This document shows positions 22,471 through 34,078 of a stretch of 64,000 nucleotides of DNA, one piece after another. The notes beneath the pieces were generated by a model. It saw only the letters and a list, made by a program, of their open reading frames with translations, was not told where the DNA came from and made no database searches. Every line of letters begins with the position of its first letter. The stretch's first letter is position 1. The DNA lies in the NCBI GenBank assembly GCA_012934845.2, contig WNNJ02003230.1, forward strand, positions 186,001-250,000, read 5' to 3'. Source of the stretch: Pomphorhynchus laevis (Eukaryota > Acanthocephala > Palaeacanthocephala > Echinorhynchida > Pomphorhynchidae). Both the position numbers and the translations under genes were made by a program.

Positions 22471-23785
22471 AATTTTCGACTATTGCAATAGTCTTATACA
22501 CTCGTTATGCTTTTAATAGTCCTTTTCAATTGTTATGCTTTATTTGATTCAAACACATTTGCTAAAATAATTCTAATTCATTATAGGCAATACCTTAAAA
22601 AAGACTATTGTAATAGTCGTTTTTTTTCTCGATGTTTAAATGCCATGTACAATAGAAATCGGACCATAAAGGGTCTTCATATATATAGAGATAGCGTTAA
22701 TGAACTTTATGATATACGGACGACGGTCAGTGCTTTATCAAGTAAAATGGATTCCTTCACCGATATACATTCTATTGCGGTTTCTGCTGTGCAGATATGT
22801 TCAGTAAGCTGTATTCGTCGCCAATACTTACATCAACAAACAATATCGTCAAATAAGTAAAGTAAGCAAATGAAGTATTAATGGCGTACCAAGTGAAGAG
22901 ACAGATTATATAAAAACTGCAATAGATTCTGGGAACCCAAGAGTAGTGACATGCCCTGAATCGGAATCGTTTACCGATAATAAATGCCGCATAGTGTCTG
23001 GTGATTCAATGTGATAAGATGGCGTTCCCTCAGGCAGTAAGAATGTTACTACTAAATCATTAATCTAAAAGTTGATTGTAGCTAATAAACTTTTGAATGA
23101 TAAAAATAAAATTGTCACAATTCAAGTTCAACCTTAAAATTCGATTTAAAATACACAGCGATAAAGTGTATAGCCTCAAGTCTTATGTTTTGTAGAATAT
23201 AAAGATTGGGGCATTAATGTACAGGCGTACCTAGCCTTTTAAAGGTTGTGCCAGATTCCAACGAGCACGCCATTTGGCTGATTTGAAATGCCCATAGCTT
23301 AAAATACTTTCTCGTCCGAAGTTTTCGCGATATATATCTCGACGATCGTATGAAGAATAAACAAGTATTAGAGTAACTACACAGTCAACTTAGTAATGTT
23401 GAGTCAAATCTCTGTGTACAATATTTTCGTGTTATCACGTAGCATTCAAGTTTGATGGTACCCGCTTTTTGAGCTTGGGTATATCTACTTATGGTGGTTT
23501 CTAAATACATGATTTGTTAATATATGTATTTATGTTACACATTTGTTGTCAAAGAATAGGGTGAATACAATTTTTATTGAAATATATTCTTATTGATTAT
23601 CTAATCTAAAATTCTTGATTTAATATTGGGCAGGATAAATGTACAGGATAAATCTAATTAATTATAGAAAATAACTATATTACAATTAAAATAAATCTAA
23701 TTAATTTACAATTAAAATAAATCTAATTAATTATAGAAAATAACTATATTGCAATTTCGACCATATTGCAATAGTCGAAAATTTG
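22471..23785. mobile_element. Possible 1.3-kb element with short inverted ends
   Basis: aattttcgactattgcaat at 22471 is matched by its reverse complement ending near 23785. Palindromic gactattgtaatagtc recurs at about 22604. The inside holds a 117-codon frame (22507-22860) and a further coding-like patch at about 22890-23010 (EETDYIKTAIDSGNPRV, then ESESFTDNKCRIVSG). The phrase ctcgatgtttaaa recurs at 22628 and 23829. No transposase family is recognised; it could equally be a duplicated host segment. Confidence 0.3.
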
Positions 23786-24257
23786 TGAAATTTTCGAAAT
23801 TGTTTTAATTTCGAAAATTTTATTTTTCTCGATGTTTAAACGCCCTGTACATTGGACACGTATCATTGGACAATATAATAATTAAATTCAAAAGAAAACT
23901 ATCTTTTATAGGAATCAAATGAAAAAAGCTATTTGTAGATTTTCGCTCTTTAACTTTGGCGTCCTTTGACGTGTGGTCTGCTCTAAATTGATGGGATTGG
24001 CTGATCACGTTTCCTACGTATGAAGTATATAACACTTCGCCATCGTACATAAGGTGTTCGATTTAACATGACGCACAACAAGCATTGAAACAACATTGCT
24101 CCGCGCTGAAGTAAATTTACCCTGAGCTGAAGTTAATAATTTATTAATTTTAATTAATAATCCGCTATGAAGTTTATTTGCTTATCTGACATCAATTAAT
24201 TTGTAAATTTACATTCAAGCTCAAATTCAAATTTTAAAGCAGTACGAGCTGTTCAAT

Positions 24258-24526
24258 ATGCACGAAAACCCGTGCTTATCAGGTAAGCTGCTGGAAGTAA
24301 ATTTTTTAAATACTACAATATGTGAAATCGTTCAGGTAGCAAATTTGTAAAAGTACTGAACCGAAATCGACGAGACACAGCTAAGGTATCGCAATAAAAC
24401 TGCTAAATTCACATTTTTATATTAGATGATGACATCATTAAATCACCAACATATGAAATCGTATCTAAGCATGTTTGGTTCATGGATCAATATCGTACAC
24501 AGATTGCCTACTACCATTCAAAGTAG
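24258..24526 (+). CDS. Candidate small two-exon gene, 41 aa
   Basis: Exon 1 is 24258-24282 (MHENPCLS plus one base) with donor TCAG|GTAAGC. Exon 2 is 24426-24526, after acceptor cacatttttatattag. Joined in phase 1 they give 41 codons (..DDDIIKSPTYEIVSKHVW..) and a TAG. The peptide could instead splice on, because a strong donor TTTAC|GTAAGT lies near 24568. Exon 1 has the same short phase-1 layout as those at 10839, 28696 and 43428. Function unknown; support rests only on splice sites and phase. Confidence 0.35.
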
Positions 24527-24879
24527 AACAGAAAATATTAGCGTGCCGTGTACATTAAATTTTACGTAAGTGTCATAAATAATTTGCCGATTTCATAGCG
24601 GTATTGCAATAATTGGATTAATTATGTGCATACTAACATAATCTTGTCAATATACAAATCACATAATGACTTCAGCCAATTATGGTCAATGCACATAATT
24701 GACTCAATTATGCTTAAATTAATGGGCATGCTTAAATTAATTTGGGATTTAATAATACGAACATTTGATCAGCACAATCACGACCATCATACATTGATCA
24801 AATCAAAAATTCCGTTTTGAATAATCAAATGTTTAAAAATATAAGATTACATTATATTTTCTTTATTATATCTTTTATC

Positions 24880-25500
24880 TTATCGAACGTCGGGTTGTAG
24901 GTATACTGCGAATCCGGTTATTCCAGAGGTTGCAATCCTCAGTGACAGTGAAAGCTTACTGTCAGCTCACCCGAGATTTTAGATTTGCCTCCGTTTGTAC
25001 TGAGGATTATCCCAAGATCTCGTTCCAGATCGCTAAGCCAGGATTACTATACAAAGAGGGTGTTTCCTAGACATGCGTAGACCATGTCACAGATACCTTC
25101 AATGACTTCAAAATGATGAAAAAGCGGCTTCACTATGAAATTATTGCAGATGACCTAGCTCATAACCATATTTCTGAAGCGACAGACTGATGAGACAACT
25201 AAGGAAACTTATTTAGGTTGCATGTACATAGATCTTGTTACTTTCGACATTACCTAGAGTTTGTGTTCATATGTTAAGAAAGTAGCAAATATTGAGGTTT
25301 ATATCGGAAGCGTCGTTTGAAGCTCAGCTCCCGCTTTTCTACGACATATCTGTACAAACAACGACTTTAGCTGAACATACCCGTAACTCAATTTATTTTG
25401 AATTTCTACTGTAACTCGATAAGAACTCTCCTACGTACTTAACCTCTTTCACATCAGTAGTATATTGTCAGTAGTCTTAATTAATTTGGGCCAGTTGGGT
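24880..25500. other. GC-raised island, unidentified
   Basis: Composition rises (gaacgtcgggttgtaggtat; gctcacccgagattttag), and fragments of protein-like sequence appear in changing frames. It looks like an old transposable element, but no motif secures a family. Confidence 0.3.
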
Positions 25501-26056
25501 CCATGATATTTTTAAAGATATACCTTAATGAAATACGTTAAGGAAAATGAAATAGTGTTTGCTAACTTTATAATCACTTTGGTTAATAATAATTTCGAAG
25601 AAAACTGTTAACCAATCGAAAAATTTATAATTTAAAGCAGAGAACTTGCATTTTCTCACATCGACGCACCTCCTTAACAATTCACATTTTCAAAAGACTA
25701 ATCAATTTCACTGATTTTTACTCATTTTCTAATCCTATATTAATATTAACATAGCTGACCTCGTAAAATATCATTAATAAAGTGATGAATCAAACCTAAG
25801 TGTATATGATGGCTCTTCACTTAGTTGTCCCGATGATACGATCGATCACAGCCGTGATTACCAACCAGCTTCTACATGTAATTCATAAGATATAAATCTT
25901 AAAATACATGGACATCTTACGTAACTGTGTGCGTCGAAAATACCTTAGATAAATAACGTTTAATTACATATCAATTACATATATTATATATTATATATCA
26001 GGGTGTCAGCACCACGAAAAAAAATTCCACAATGAAATTGTCGCAAATGACAAAGT

Positions 26057-26138
26057 CACCATTTCGAACTAGTCGGTTCTCATCAGTTGCCTGTACTCCC
26101 CACAACTGGATTAAAGTTGGGAGAAAGCCTATATGGTG
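26057..26138 (-). ncRNA. Type III hammerhead ribozyme, array C unit 1
   Basis: On the minus strand: CACCATA, cleavage, TAGGCT.. stem I .., CTGATGA, stem II GAAC/GTTC, GAAATGGTG. The core and stems II and III are intact, but stem I has two mispairs (TAGGCT against AGGCAA), so activity is doubtful. Confidence 0.8.
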
Positions 26139-26424
26139 ATTTGAAACGACGAGAGTTCCTTGTTCCCTTGCAAAGACTGGGGTTTGCGACTGCAAGTATT
26201 TACCCGTCTGCATTAAGCGCTGGAGAACCAAGCGCGTTGTGCAACAAGATACACACCAGTTGAGTACTGGATAATACAATGCTGCACTACGATGCACTGC
26301 TGCTATGCATCCTTATCAATAAATTTCTTCAAAAAGAAATACTATTGTTCGTGGAAACATTTGATATCAGGGTGTCAGCACCACAAAAGAAATTCCACAA
26401 TGAAATTGTCGCAAATGACAAAGT

Positions 26425-26506
26425 TACCATTTCGAACTAGTCGGTTCTCATCAGTAGCCTGTACTCCCCACAACTGGATTGAAGTTTGGAGAAAGGCTAT
26501 ATGGTG
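26425..26506 (-). ncRNA. Type III hammerhead ribozyme, array C unit 2
   Basis: Minus strand. Stem I TAGCCT/AGGCTA is fully paired, the core CTGATGA..GAAA is intact, and stem II is GAAC-cgacta-GTTC. Stem III is slightly shortened (GAAATGGTA against CACCAT). Expected to fold. Confidence 0.85.
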
Positions 26507-26593
26507 ATTTGAAACGACGAGAGTTTCTTGTTCCCTTGCAAAGACTGGGGTTTGCGACTGCTAGTATTTACCCGTCTGCATTAAGCGCTGGAG

Positions 26594-26632
26594 TACAGGC
26601 TACTGATGAGAACCGACTAGTTCGAAATGGTG
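26594..26632 (+). ncRNA. Partial hammerhead at the head-to-head junction of array C
   Basis: Only the 3' half is present (agtacaggctaCTGATGA, stem II, GAAATGGTG). It is joined directly to an oppositely oriented unit at ttaagcgctggag, so the cleavage-site strand is missing. This marks the inversion point of the array. Confidence 0.85.
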
Positions 26633-26918
26633 ACTTTGTCATTTGCGACAATTTCATTGTGGAATTTCTTTCGTGGTGCTGACACCCTGATATCAAATGT
26701 TTCCACGAACAATAGTATTTCTATTTGAAGAAATTTATTGATAAGGATGCATAGAAGCAGTGCATCGTAGTGCAGCATTGTATTATCCAGTATCCAACTG
26801 GTGTGTATCTTGTTGCACAACGCGCTTGGTTCTCCAGCGCTTAATGCAGACGGGTAAATACTTGCAGTCGCAAACCCCAGTCTTTGCAAGGGAACAAGGA
26901 ACTCTCGTCGTTTCAAAT

Positions 26919-27000
26919 CACCATATAGCCTTTCTCCCAACTTCAATCCAGTTGTGGGGAGTACAGGCTACTGATGAGAACCGACTAGTTCGAAATGGTG
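26919..27000 (+). ncRNA. Type III hammerhead ribozyme, array C unit 3, intact
   Basis: Self-cleaving RNA motif. Stem III is CACCAT with ATGGTG (6 pairs). The cleavage site follows A at 26925 (U16.1-A17). Stem I TAGCCT/AGGCTA is followed by an upper helix CTCCC/GGGAG with loop aacttcaatccagttgtg. The core is CTGATGA at 26971-26977. Stem II is GAAC/GTTC with loop cgacta, then GAAA. All conserved core bases are present. The topology (stem III open) matches the sTRSV satellite ribozyme and plant retrozymes. Confidence 0.92.
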
Positions 27001-27285
27001 ACTTTGTCATTTGCGACAATTTCATTGTGAATTTCTTTCGTGGTGCTGACACCATGATATCAAATGTTTCCACGAACAATAGTATTTCTTTTTGAAGAAA
27101 TTTATTGATAAGGATGCATAGCAGCAGTGCATCGTAGTGCAGCATTGTATTATCCAGTACTCAACTGGTGTGTATCTTGTTGCACAACGCGCTTGGTTCT
27201 CCAGCGCTTAATGCAGACGGGTAAATACTTGCAGTCGCAAACCCCAGTCTTTGCAAGGGAACAAGGAACTCTCGTCGTTTCAAAT

Positions 27286-27367
27286 CACCATATAGGCTTT
27301 CTCCTAACTTCAATCCAGTTGTGGGGAGTACAGGCTACTGATGAGAACCGACTAGTTCGAAATGGTG
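27286..27367 (+). ncRNA. Type III hammerhead ribozyme, array C unit 4
   Basis: Same as unit 3 but stem I reads TAGGCT, giving one G-G mismatch; core, stems II and III and the loop are intact. It would release a monomer of about 367 nt together with unit 3. Confidence 0.88.
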
Positions 27368-27855
27368 ACTTTGTCATTTGCGACAATTTCATTGTGGAAT
27401 TTTTTTCGTGGTGCTGACTCCCTGATATCAAATGTTTCCACGAACAATAGTATTTCTATTTGAAGAAATTTATTATATATTATATAATATGTTATATATT
27501 ATATATTTATAAATTATATCTTGTATCTTATATGCTATATTTAATGTATAATATACTATCAAATATTATACATTGTATTGCCGTATTATAAATAACAAAT
27601 TTACTCATTCTATAAAATTGAGAGCAACACCAAACTATTAAAAATCGTTTTTTTTAATCAAAATTAAAACTAACGAACTCATCTATAAACCCATGCTTAC
27701 AAAATATGACATGAACACGTGCTAAATATTATGCAATTTCAACGGGAAAATCGCATTACGATAATCCGTTGAAGATCGGTCATTGCATTTTTAGAGCCAA
27801 TTAAAATGAAGTTGTAAATGAAGTTGTAAAATTTTGGCTTTTAGTCTATAAATAA

Positions 27856-28036
27856 TTGAGAGCTACACCAAAATATAGAGAGAACAAGACAATATAAATT
27901 AAGCTTTCGGCAATCTACTTGCCCTCTTCAATCAACTTAATATTTATTAAATTTTCGTTCATTGAAGAAGGCAAGTAGTTTGCGAACGCTCAATAAATAT
28001 TGTCTTGCTTTCTCTATATTTTTGTGTAGCTCTCAA
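27856..28036. mobile_element. MITE-like foldback, family B copy 1
   Basis: Terminal inverted repeats: ttgagagctacaccaaaata on the left and its near complement at the right end. The whole 181 bp folds on itself, with inner landmarks caagtagtttgcgaacgctc and agcaagacaatatttatt. No ORF. A partial end (attgagagcaacaccaaa) also lies near 27616. Confidence 0.75.
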
Positions 28037-28695
28037 GCATCTATAAAAGATCTTTAGCCCGATTAGCTCAATGTTTATGGAAGCATATATAAAATATGTA
28101 TAATACAAACATCAAAATAATGGTAATTAAATATTCAAGTAACATTACATTAATATATTCGAATATAATAGTATAATATTAAGTATTTTAATAATACTTT
28201 GTATAATATTTAAGTAATTTAGCTGATAATTTTCAAAATATAATTTTAATGACATGGCTTTTATTGACAAAAGATTTTATAAAATATGTTTTATTCAAAT
28301 TTTATTTGTATTCACTGCAATATGTTTGATATTAAATTGAAAATATTTATTTTTCGCTATTAAAAATGCACATTCGTATGATTATCCATACTGAATTATA
28401 AAAATATTGGCCTGTTAATAAATCCGTTCTGATTATCTAAAATCCAACGAAAATATACAACGCTATTTAAATATTTATTTCGAGATAATTTTTGATCGCT
28501 TGTATTGTTTCCTGGTCTAATTCAAAGAAAACAATTGCAGTCTTTCAGAAATTACAAATCTGAGAAGATTCAAATTTGATTAAACATTCTAAAATTTAAT
28601 TTTTCGAATCACACGTGAATGATCTCACAAATTCGATTAAGTTATCGTTAAATATTTAGTATTTGGCAACACTTTATGAAAAATAAATCCCCACG

Positions 28696-29108
28696 ATGCC
28701 AATCGAGTCTGAAAGCTTATCAAGACAGCAGGGTATTAAATGCTAAAAATGATATGTTTATATTCAGAAGTAGTTAAGATTTTAAATCTAATTCGGAACA
28801 GTAGCAATGAAAATGTTGAACAGATAAATTGTAATTCCAAATCGGCAAAATCTTTTGAAATTGAAAGCAAGGAAAATGTTGAACAAATTAATTGTTATTT
28901 GCAGCAAGTGGCAATAATTGATAAAAATGTTGATCAAATTACCTACGAAATGACGAATGCACTCAAGAGTGGTAATGAAAATATTGCGATAATTAAGTGT
29001 TTCTCCGATGGGCCAAATGCATCTAACAAAATTAACGAAACAATTGATTCCTATAATTACGTTAATATTCACAATTGTTATAATCAAGATCACTATAAAC
29101 TACAAAAG
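28696..29108 (+). CDS. Candidate gene with NVEQINC repeats, exons 1-2
   Basis: Exon 1 (28696-28732) gives MPIESESLSRQQ and ends in phase 1 at G|GTATTA. Exon 2 (28771-29108) follows a 38-nt intron and runs 112 open codons to a donor CAAAAG|GTATAA. It carries imperfect internal repeats: NENVEQINC, KENVEQINCY, DKNVDQITY and NENIAIIKC, spaced about 20-40 residues. The last 42 bp (IHNCYNQDHYKLQK) recur at 29491-29532, again followed by a GT donor, suggesting exon duplication. Function is unknown. If exon 1 is wrong, an ATG at 28740 is the alternative start. Confidence 0.45.
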
Positions 29109-29247
29109 GTATAATTTCATGTCTTGATTTCTACTTAATTAAATTAACATTTAATAATGTTTTGATATTTAAAATTTATTTAATACATTCACAATTGTAC
29201 AACTTACCATAGTTGCCATAGTTGTTATAAATGCTTGCTAATATATA

Positions 29248-29400
29248 ATTGAGAGCTTCATCAAAATATAGAGAAAGCAAGACAATATTTATTGAGCGTT
29301 CGCAAACTACTTGCCTTCTTCACTGAACGAAAGTTTAATAAATATTAAGTTGATTGAAGAGGGCAAGTAGATTGCCGAAAGCTTAATAAATATTAAGCAA
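29248..29400. mobile_element. MITE-like foldback, family B copy 2, right end incomplete
   Basis: Same terminal sequence (ttgagagcttcatcaaaata) and inner blocks as 27856-28036. The right inverted end is lost after attaagcaacttg. It sits in the putative intron between the duplicated exon ends at 29108 and 29491. Confidence 0.7.
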
Positions 29401-29490
29401 CTTGAAAAGGATCTAAACAATCCAAAGCTAATAAAATAAAACTTATTTTTTCCTTTAGTCTATAATAATTCCAGTAATATGCTAAAAAAA

Positions 29491-29532
29491 ATTCACAATT
29501 GTTCTAATGAAGATCGCTATAAACTACAAAAG
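29491..29532 (+). CDS. Duplicated exon end (IHNCSNEDRYKLQK)
   Basis: 42 bp matching 29067-29108 with about four differences and followed by a donor-like AAAAG|GTTTAT. The upstream acceptor is unclear: ctttag and attccag candidates give early stops in the simplest phases. It may be a decayed or alternative exon. Confidence 0.35.
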
Positions 29533-30374
29533 GTTTATAAGAGAGATTATTTTGGTTTCTATTTAATTAAATTAACATTAATTTTGTCCTAAAATTAATT
29601 AATTATTTATTCTAACTTTTATTATATCAGCTTATACTTTATTTTATATTTTATTTACAAATTTAATGTGCTCAATGCAACTTATAGGAATTATTTTTGT
29701 ACTTCAATTTATAGAAATAATTAATTTACAAAAGTAAATATAAACTAATTTTATAATCTAATTTAAGGCATGAGCTATTATATTAAAAACACAAAGTGCT
29801 ACAGTTTTTCGGAATAAATTTTAAAGTACAGTCGCTGAACGCAGGTTCACAACCATTTTGGATCGTAAGTGGAAAATACAACCCATTTGTTTGCCACTAC
29901 ATCCAGCAGTGGTAAATATTAGACTGATGAACAAAAACATATATAAAACTGCCCACAATAGTCACTATCGCATGTGGGTAGTAACGTCTCTAGTTTTAGG
30001 ATTCTATGGATTACTAGTACAAAAACAGTTTAAACCATAAGCTGCCTGTTATAGTGATGTACTTGCAGAGGAAGCGGTTTCGATTCGATATAGTTTGGAT
30101 TGATCATTTAGAGACTGTTTTCACGTTTCGATAGTGTTTTTGCATATTTTGGTTGAACCATTTAGAGATAGTGTTCACTTATCTATAGTAAGCTATATAC
30201 TATTGTACAGTATTTCAAAGACGGTTATATACCATTATATAATATCATTGATTACAAAATCGAGTATGCAATTAACATGATAAACAACTTGAACAGATTG
30301 ATAAAATACTGAAAATATTGCAAATTCCTTACGTTTATTATATTCATATATAGTTTATATAATAAATAATTATT

Positions 30375-30522
30375 AGAGCTGGATCAAAGGAAAGAAGAAA
30401 TTATTTTTGATAGTTCGCAAACTACTATTAGAATCTTCATTAAATTAGTAATTTTATGAAGATGCCAACAGAAGTTAGCGAAATATCAAAAATAATTTCT
30501 TCTTTCCTTTGATCCAGCTCCA
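30375..30522. mobile_element. MITE-like foldback, family A copy 1
   Basis: Inverted ends agagctggatcaaaggaaag and ctttcctttgatccagctcc, with inner ttatttttgata arms. It is flanked by similar ataattatt/ataattttt sequences, possibly a target duplication. No ORF. Confidence 0.75.
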
Positions 30523-31517
30523 ATAATTTTTTAACAATAATGGATCAGTATCAACTATTTAAAAAATGTGATATAATGTTGATATAATAAATTTATGTAA
30601 GATACTATATATGAATATTTTACAACGAATATAAATATAATGTATATATTATTCAATGAATAATATATATACTGTACTGTTATATATAAGAGTGATTTTA
30701 TACCCGTTACTGGCATCTGATGATGTAATAATGGATTCGATGACGTGAATGTAATAATGTAGTAAATATTGATTTGATATTAATATGATGTTAATATAAA
30801 CTTATAAGATTCATTTTAACTGCAAACGGTATAATTGATCTCATTTATTAAACCACTTTACGTGATTTATTGTAAGATAATGTGATTAATCACAATCGTG
30901 ATTGATCACATAAGCACATGTGATCAATTACATGTAATATCACAAATATCCATAATATTTGCGAACGCGATGATCTTTTCACATTACGATATCCATTTAT
31001 ACATTACATTTGTTCTGTGTAACGGGAATATTAATGTATTTTTGGATAGCTACCGAGCTTTGTTCAATGTTTAAAAATTACAATAGCTCATCTTAACTCG
31101 CGTATCCAAATTATTTAAAATTTTAATATTAAATTATTTTCTATTTAAACGTTTCAATAACATCTGTTATACCTTCTAAATACTGAATCACTGCAGTAAT
31201 GTTTTATTTGGAATTTCATAAGCAAAAACACGCGATACAAATATTTTAAATCTATAAAATATATCATAAAGAAACTTAAATTTATAATATATCGAATATC
31301 AAATATCGATTGCAGAGTATACTTAAAATAAAAACAGATTATTAAATAAACTTAAAATTAAAATATCGATTATTATAACAGATTATATCTACTTTAATAA
31401 ATATATTAAGATTTAAATTCCAAATATACATTTTCTAAAAATAATAATTTAAATCTATAATTTTTTCCAGTGAAAGTATCATTTCTATAATTTTGTTCCT
31501 TGTGAATTACATCATAG

Positions 31518-31780
31518 ACTCTGCAATCAAATATCAAAGCTGATTATATTTATGAAATAGCAAATGATAAAGGAGCAATAATTCAACGAATATATAATGT
31601 TGGCTTGCATATAAATGGTTTTCTCGAATCTAGAAGATGTATATTCGGCGATGGTACGCCATTATTGACATTTAAATTGTTTTATCGAAACAGTGTTTAA
31701 AGGAGAGCAAATATTGTCGATTGAATTTGTCAGAGACAATATTCAAATGATAGTGGAAAACTTTGCTGCAAAGAAATCAG
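31518..31780 (+). CDS. Candidate pair of internal exons with a 40-nt intron
   Basis: Exon a (31518-31653) has 45 open codons (IKADYIYEIANDKGAIIQRI, then NGFLESRRCIFGD) and ends in phase 1 at G|GTACGC. Exon b (31694-31780) starts in phase 1 after tatcgaaacag, codes VFKGEQILSIEFVRDNIQMI.. and ends in phase 1 at TCAG|GTATAA. The frame carries through cleanly, and the next phase-compatible exon lies at 33410. The protein is not recognised; it looks globular, not secreted. Confidence 0.5.
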
Positions 31781-33409
31781 GTATAAATTCTGAAAATTGA
31801 AATACCTCTTTTACTGTAGCATTAGTAATATGTAATCTGCAATTATGTAATTTACAATTAAATTACTTGTAACAGTCAAATAATTGCAATATAATATTTG
31901 TGCTGATTATATTAACAATACAAGATTCGTATAACAATATAAGATTGTATAATATTGCTAATATACAATATAAAATTAATAATAGGAGATTGTTAATATA
32001 AAATATAAAATATTTTCATATAAATATTAGATAAAAATATAAAATATGAAAGAATTTAAATTCTTCTTTTAGTAAAATTAAATTAAAGTCCTTCTTTATA
32101 ATTAGTAAAAAAATAAATTTTGTACAATTTTTTATATTTAAACATATATATCTAGGTTTATATAATAAATTATTTAACAATTATTCAATAGTAAGTTATT
32201 GTGACTTAAAAAATAAATTGGTTACAATCGTGTAACGTAAAAATTTAAACTTCGAATTTATTTTAAAAACAAAAAGCTGTTTAATCTTGTCTAGTATCCC
32301 GATTTAGCTGTAAAGCCGGATGTAGCAACAGCAAAATCTTGTTTATTTGATGTACACCTAAACACTTGATAAGCGTCTAAGGCAACATACCTGTACATTA
32401 TTACTAATGTACAGGTACTAATGTGCACTAATTAAATAATCAATAAATTATTAAATAATTAAATTAATAAAAAATTAATAATAATTTGATTATTAATAAT
32501 AAATTTATTAATTATAATCTTTAATTATTGCAAGTTAATACCTTCATTCTTTCAAAAACTAAATATAAACGAAGAAATAAAGAGGAATCAATTTTTGTTA
32601 TTAAAGTTTGCAAACATTAATTCAATAATTTAAGAAGAAATCTAATTAAATTATTAAATTAATCTGCCTAACTACTTATTTTCTTCTCGTTTCGAAGATA
32701 ATGTATTATTATATATAAGCATTCCACATAGGATCATGGGTGCGGTTCATACCACCACCAGTATATCAGTCCCTATAGCACAAACCAACATTTATTTTAT
32801 TGGGACAATAAATAGTTAAATGATTCAAAACGTTGTATATATCAACCATGTAATTTTTATTTAATTTTTATGTAATTTTTATTATGCAAAGACAGAAGCA
32901 TCAAAAGCTTCAATGTGAAATTGAGTAAATAACTTTGTGTTGCTATAAAGAAAATACATCCAAGTTGGATATTTGAACGCTAGAAATTAAATATAAATCG
33001 TCAATATGCACGTATATTGATGATACCTGTTTATTTATGAGTAATTTTTATTTAGTAATTTAGTATTTTTATTTTGAGTAATTTTTATTGTTAGATTATC
33101 AACTAATATAAGTAAATGAATATGAATATCAGGATCGATTTAATTAAACAATTATGAACTTGTATCTTAAATTACCTACATAAATTAATAGGATATGTGC
33201 ATGCTTTCTTGATGAGTAACGAAGTTATACGTATAAGTATATTGTAATAATATTGTATTATTGAAATATTATAATCTTTTTAAGACAATATTAAAAAGAA
33301 TATTTTAATATTTGAGACAATGTTAAAATACTAGAAAATATTAAAAAGAATAATTTTAACAAAATAATTAAATGCTTAAATTTAATGACTAATTTTATGA
33401 CTATTTTAG
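31781..33409. other. Probable intron, AT-rich
   Basis: No plus-strand coding island. On the minus strand a short coding-like 3' exon may lie at 32291-32390 (separate entry). Confidence 0.4.
32291..32390 (-). CDS. Possible terminal exon, minus strand
   Basis: After an AG at 32392-32391 (TAATGTACAG), 33 codons stay open to a TAG: YVALDAYQVFRCTSNKQDF, then AVATSGFTAKSGY. Composition is protein-like, but the acceptor has a poor pyrimidine tract and CAG|GTATGT could itself be a donor. No partner exon found. Confidence 0.25.
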
Positions 33410-33469
33410 ATCTAAATACATTTGTTGTCAAGTTGGAGAAAGAAGATCATTTTCGTTTATATTATGACC
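33410..33469 (+). CDS. Candidate 60-nt internal exon
   Basis: Acceptor gactattttag and donor GACC|GTAAGC enclose a peptide (D)LNTFVVKLEKEDHFRLYYD in phase 1-1. It is compatible with the exon ending at 31780 and with the one starting at 36218. Alone it is short, but both splice sites are good and the other two frames stop. Confidence 0.4.
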
Positions 33470-34078
33470 GTAAGCTATTCCAGATTTTATCATCTGGCGT
33501 ATATTTCTTTTGAATTAATTAAATTATATATTTCTTTTAATTAATTATCTTTCTTATTAATTTGGTTCCCTGACATGGGCCATAGAGATCCGAAAAAATT
33601 GTTGTATACAAATTAGAAGTCCCATACGCGATTCGCAGGAGCACGTCGGGTTGAGCGGGCTCCCCGAATGCATGCGGAGGCAACTCGACAGAGGCAAAAC
33701 GAAATTTTTCTCCTTAGTTTGCAAATTATCTCGCTGTATGTCATTTGCGATAAGATCATTATTTAATATAATAATTTAATAATTATAATAATTATTATAA
33801 TTATTATAGTCGAATATTTTCGCCTTTTATTTAAGTGATTAAAGTTGCTTGAAAATGGTCTCAAATGAATACTGAAATGTCTAAAATGCTTGAATTTTGT
33901 TTAGTGTATAAGATAGTTTCAATTATCAAAATCATTAAACCTTAACAGGTCTCTTTGAGCGCTTTTTTAACTTTTCAGATATATTGAGGTGCGATTAATA
34001 ACCTGCCTCAAATCGCAGATCCACGGGTTACAAACTGAAAATTTTACGTTTTCTTCAAAATGAATTTAAATTGTTACT

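Larger units (their letters stand above)
25998..27471. mobile_element. Retrozyme array C: head-to-head tandem units of 367-368 bp
   Basis: Five hammerhead-bearing units or part-units: two with the ribozyme on the minus strand (25998-26593), then one partial and two complete on the plus strand (26594-27471). CTGATGA cores on the plus strand at 26603, 26971 and 27338 are spaced 368 and 367 bp; those on the minus strand (26080-26086, 26448-26454) are spaced 368 bp. The whole block is flanked by attatatattatata at 25983-25997 and 27472-27486, a possible 15-bp target duplication, though the sequence is simple. The 96-111-codon frames crossing the units are by-products: the unit length is not a multiple of three. 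Confidence 0.9.

Noticed and set aside
22507-22860. 117-codon plus-strand ORF with hydrophobic start
   Set aside because: No splice or start context; lies in a region with inverted ends and repeated ctcgatgtttaaa phrases, composition uneven. Not called as a gene.
25185-25215. CTGATGAG near 25190
   Set aside because: Single match to the core heptamer with no stems and no GAAA; expected by chance.
26292-26507. 71-codon plus ORF
   Set aside because: Crosses the junction of two retrozyme units; repeat by-product.
25998-27417. Four overlapping ORFs of 96-111 codons (HRSAALYYPV.. / LGERLYGDLKRR..)
   Set aside because: They run through the ribozyme repeats on both strands; unit length is not divisible by three and the same peptide repeats with the DNA unit. 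They are by-products of a non-coding repeat.
28788-29093. 101-codon minus-strand ORF
   Set aside because: Antisense shadow of the NVEQINC-repeat exon; plus-strand reading has better composition and splice sites.
29898-29950. ccactacatccagcagtgg followed by ACTGATGA, reminiscent of the stem I loop and core
   Set aside because: No paired stem II and no GAAA downstream; at most a very eroded relic.
30705-30760. TCTGATGATGTAATAATGG as a ribozyme core
   Set aside because: No GAAA or stems in place.
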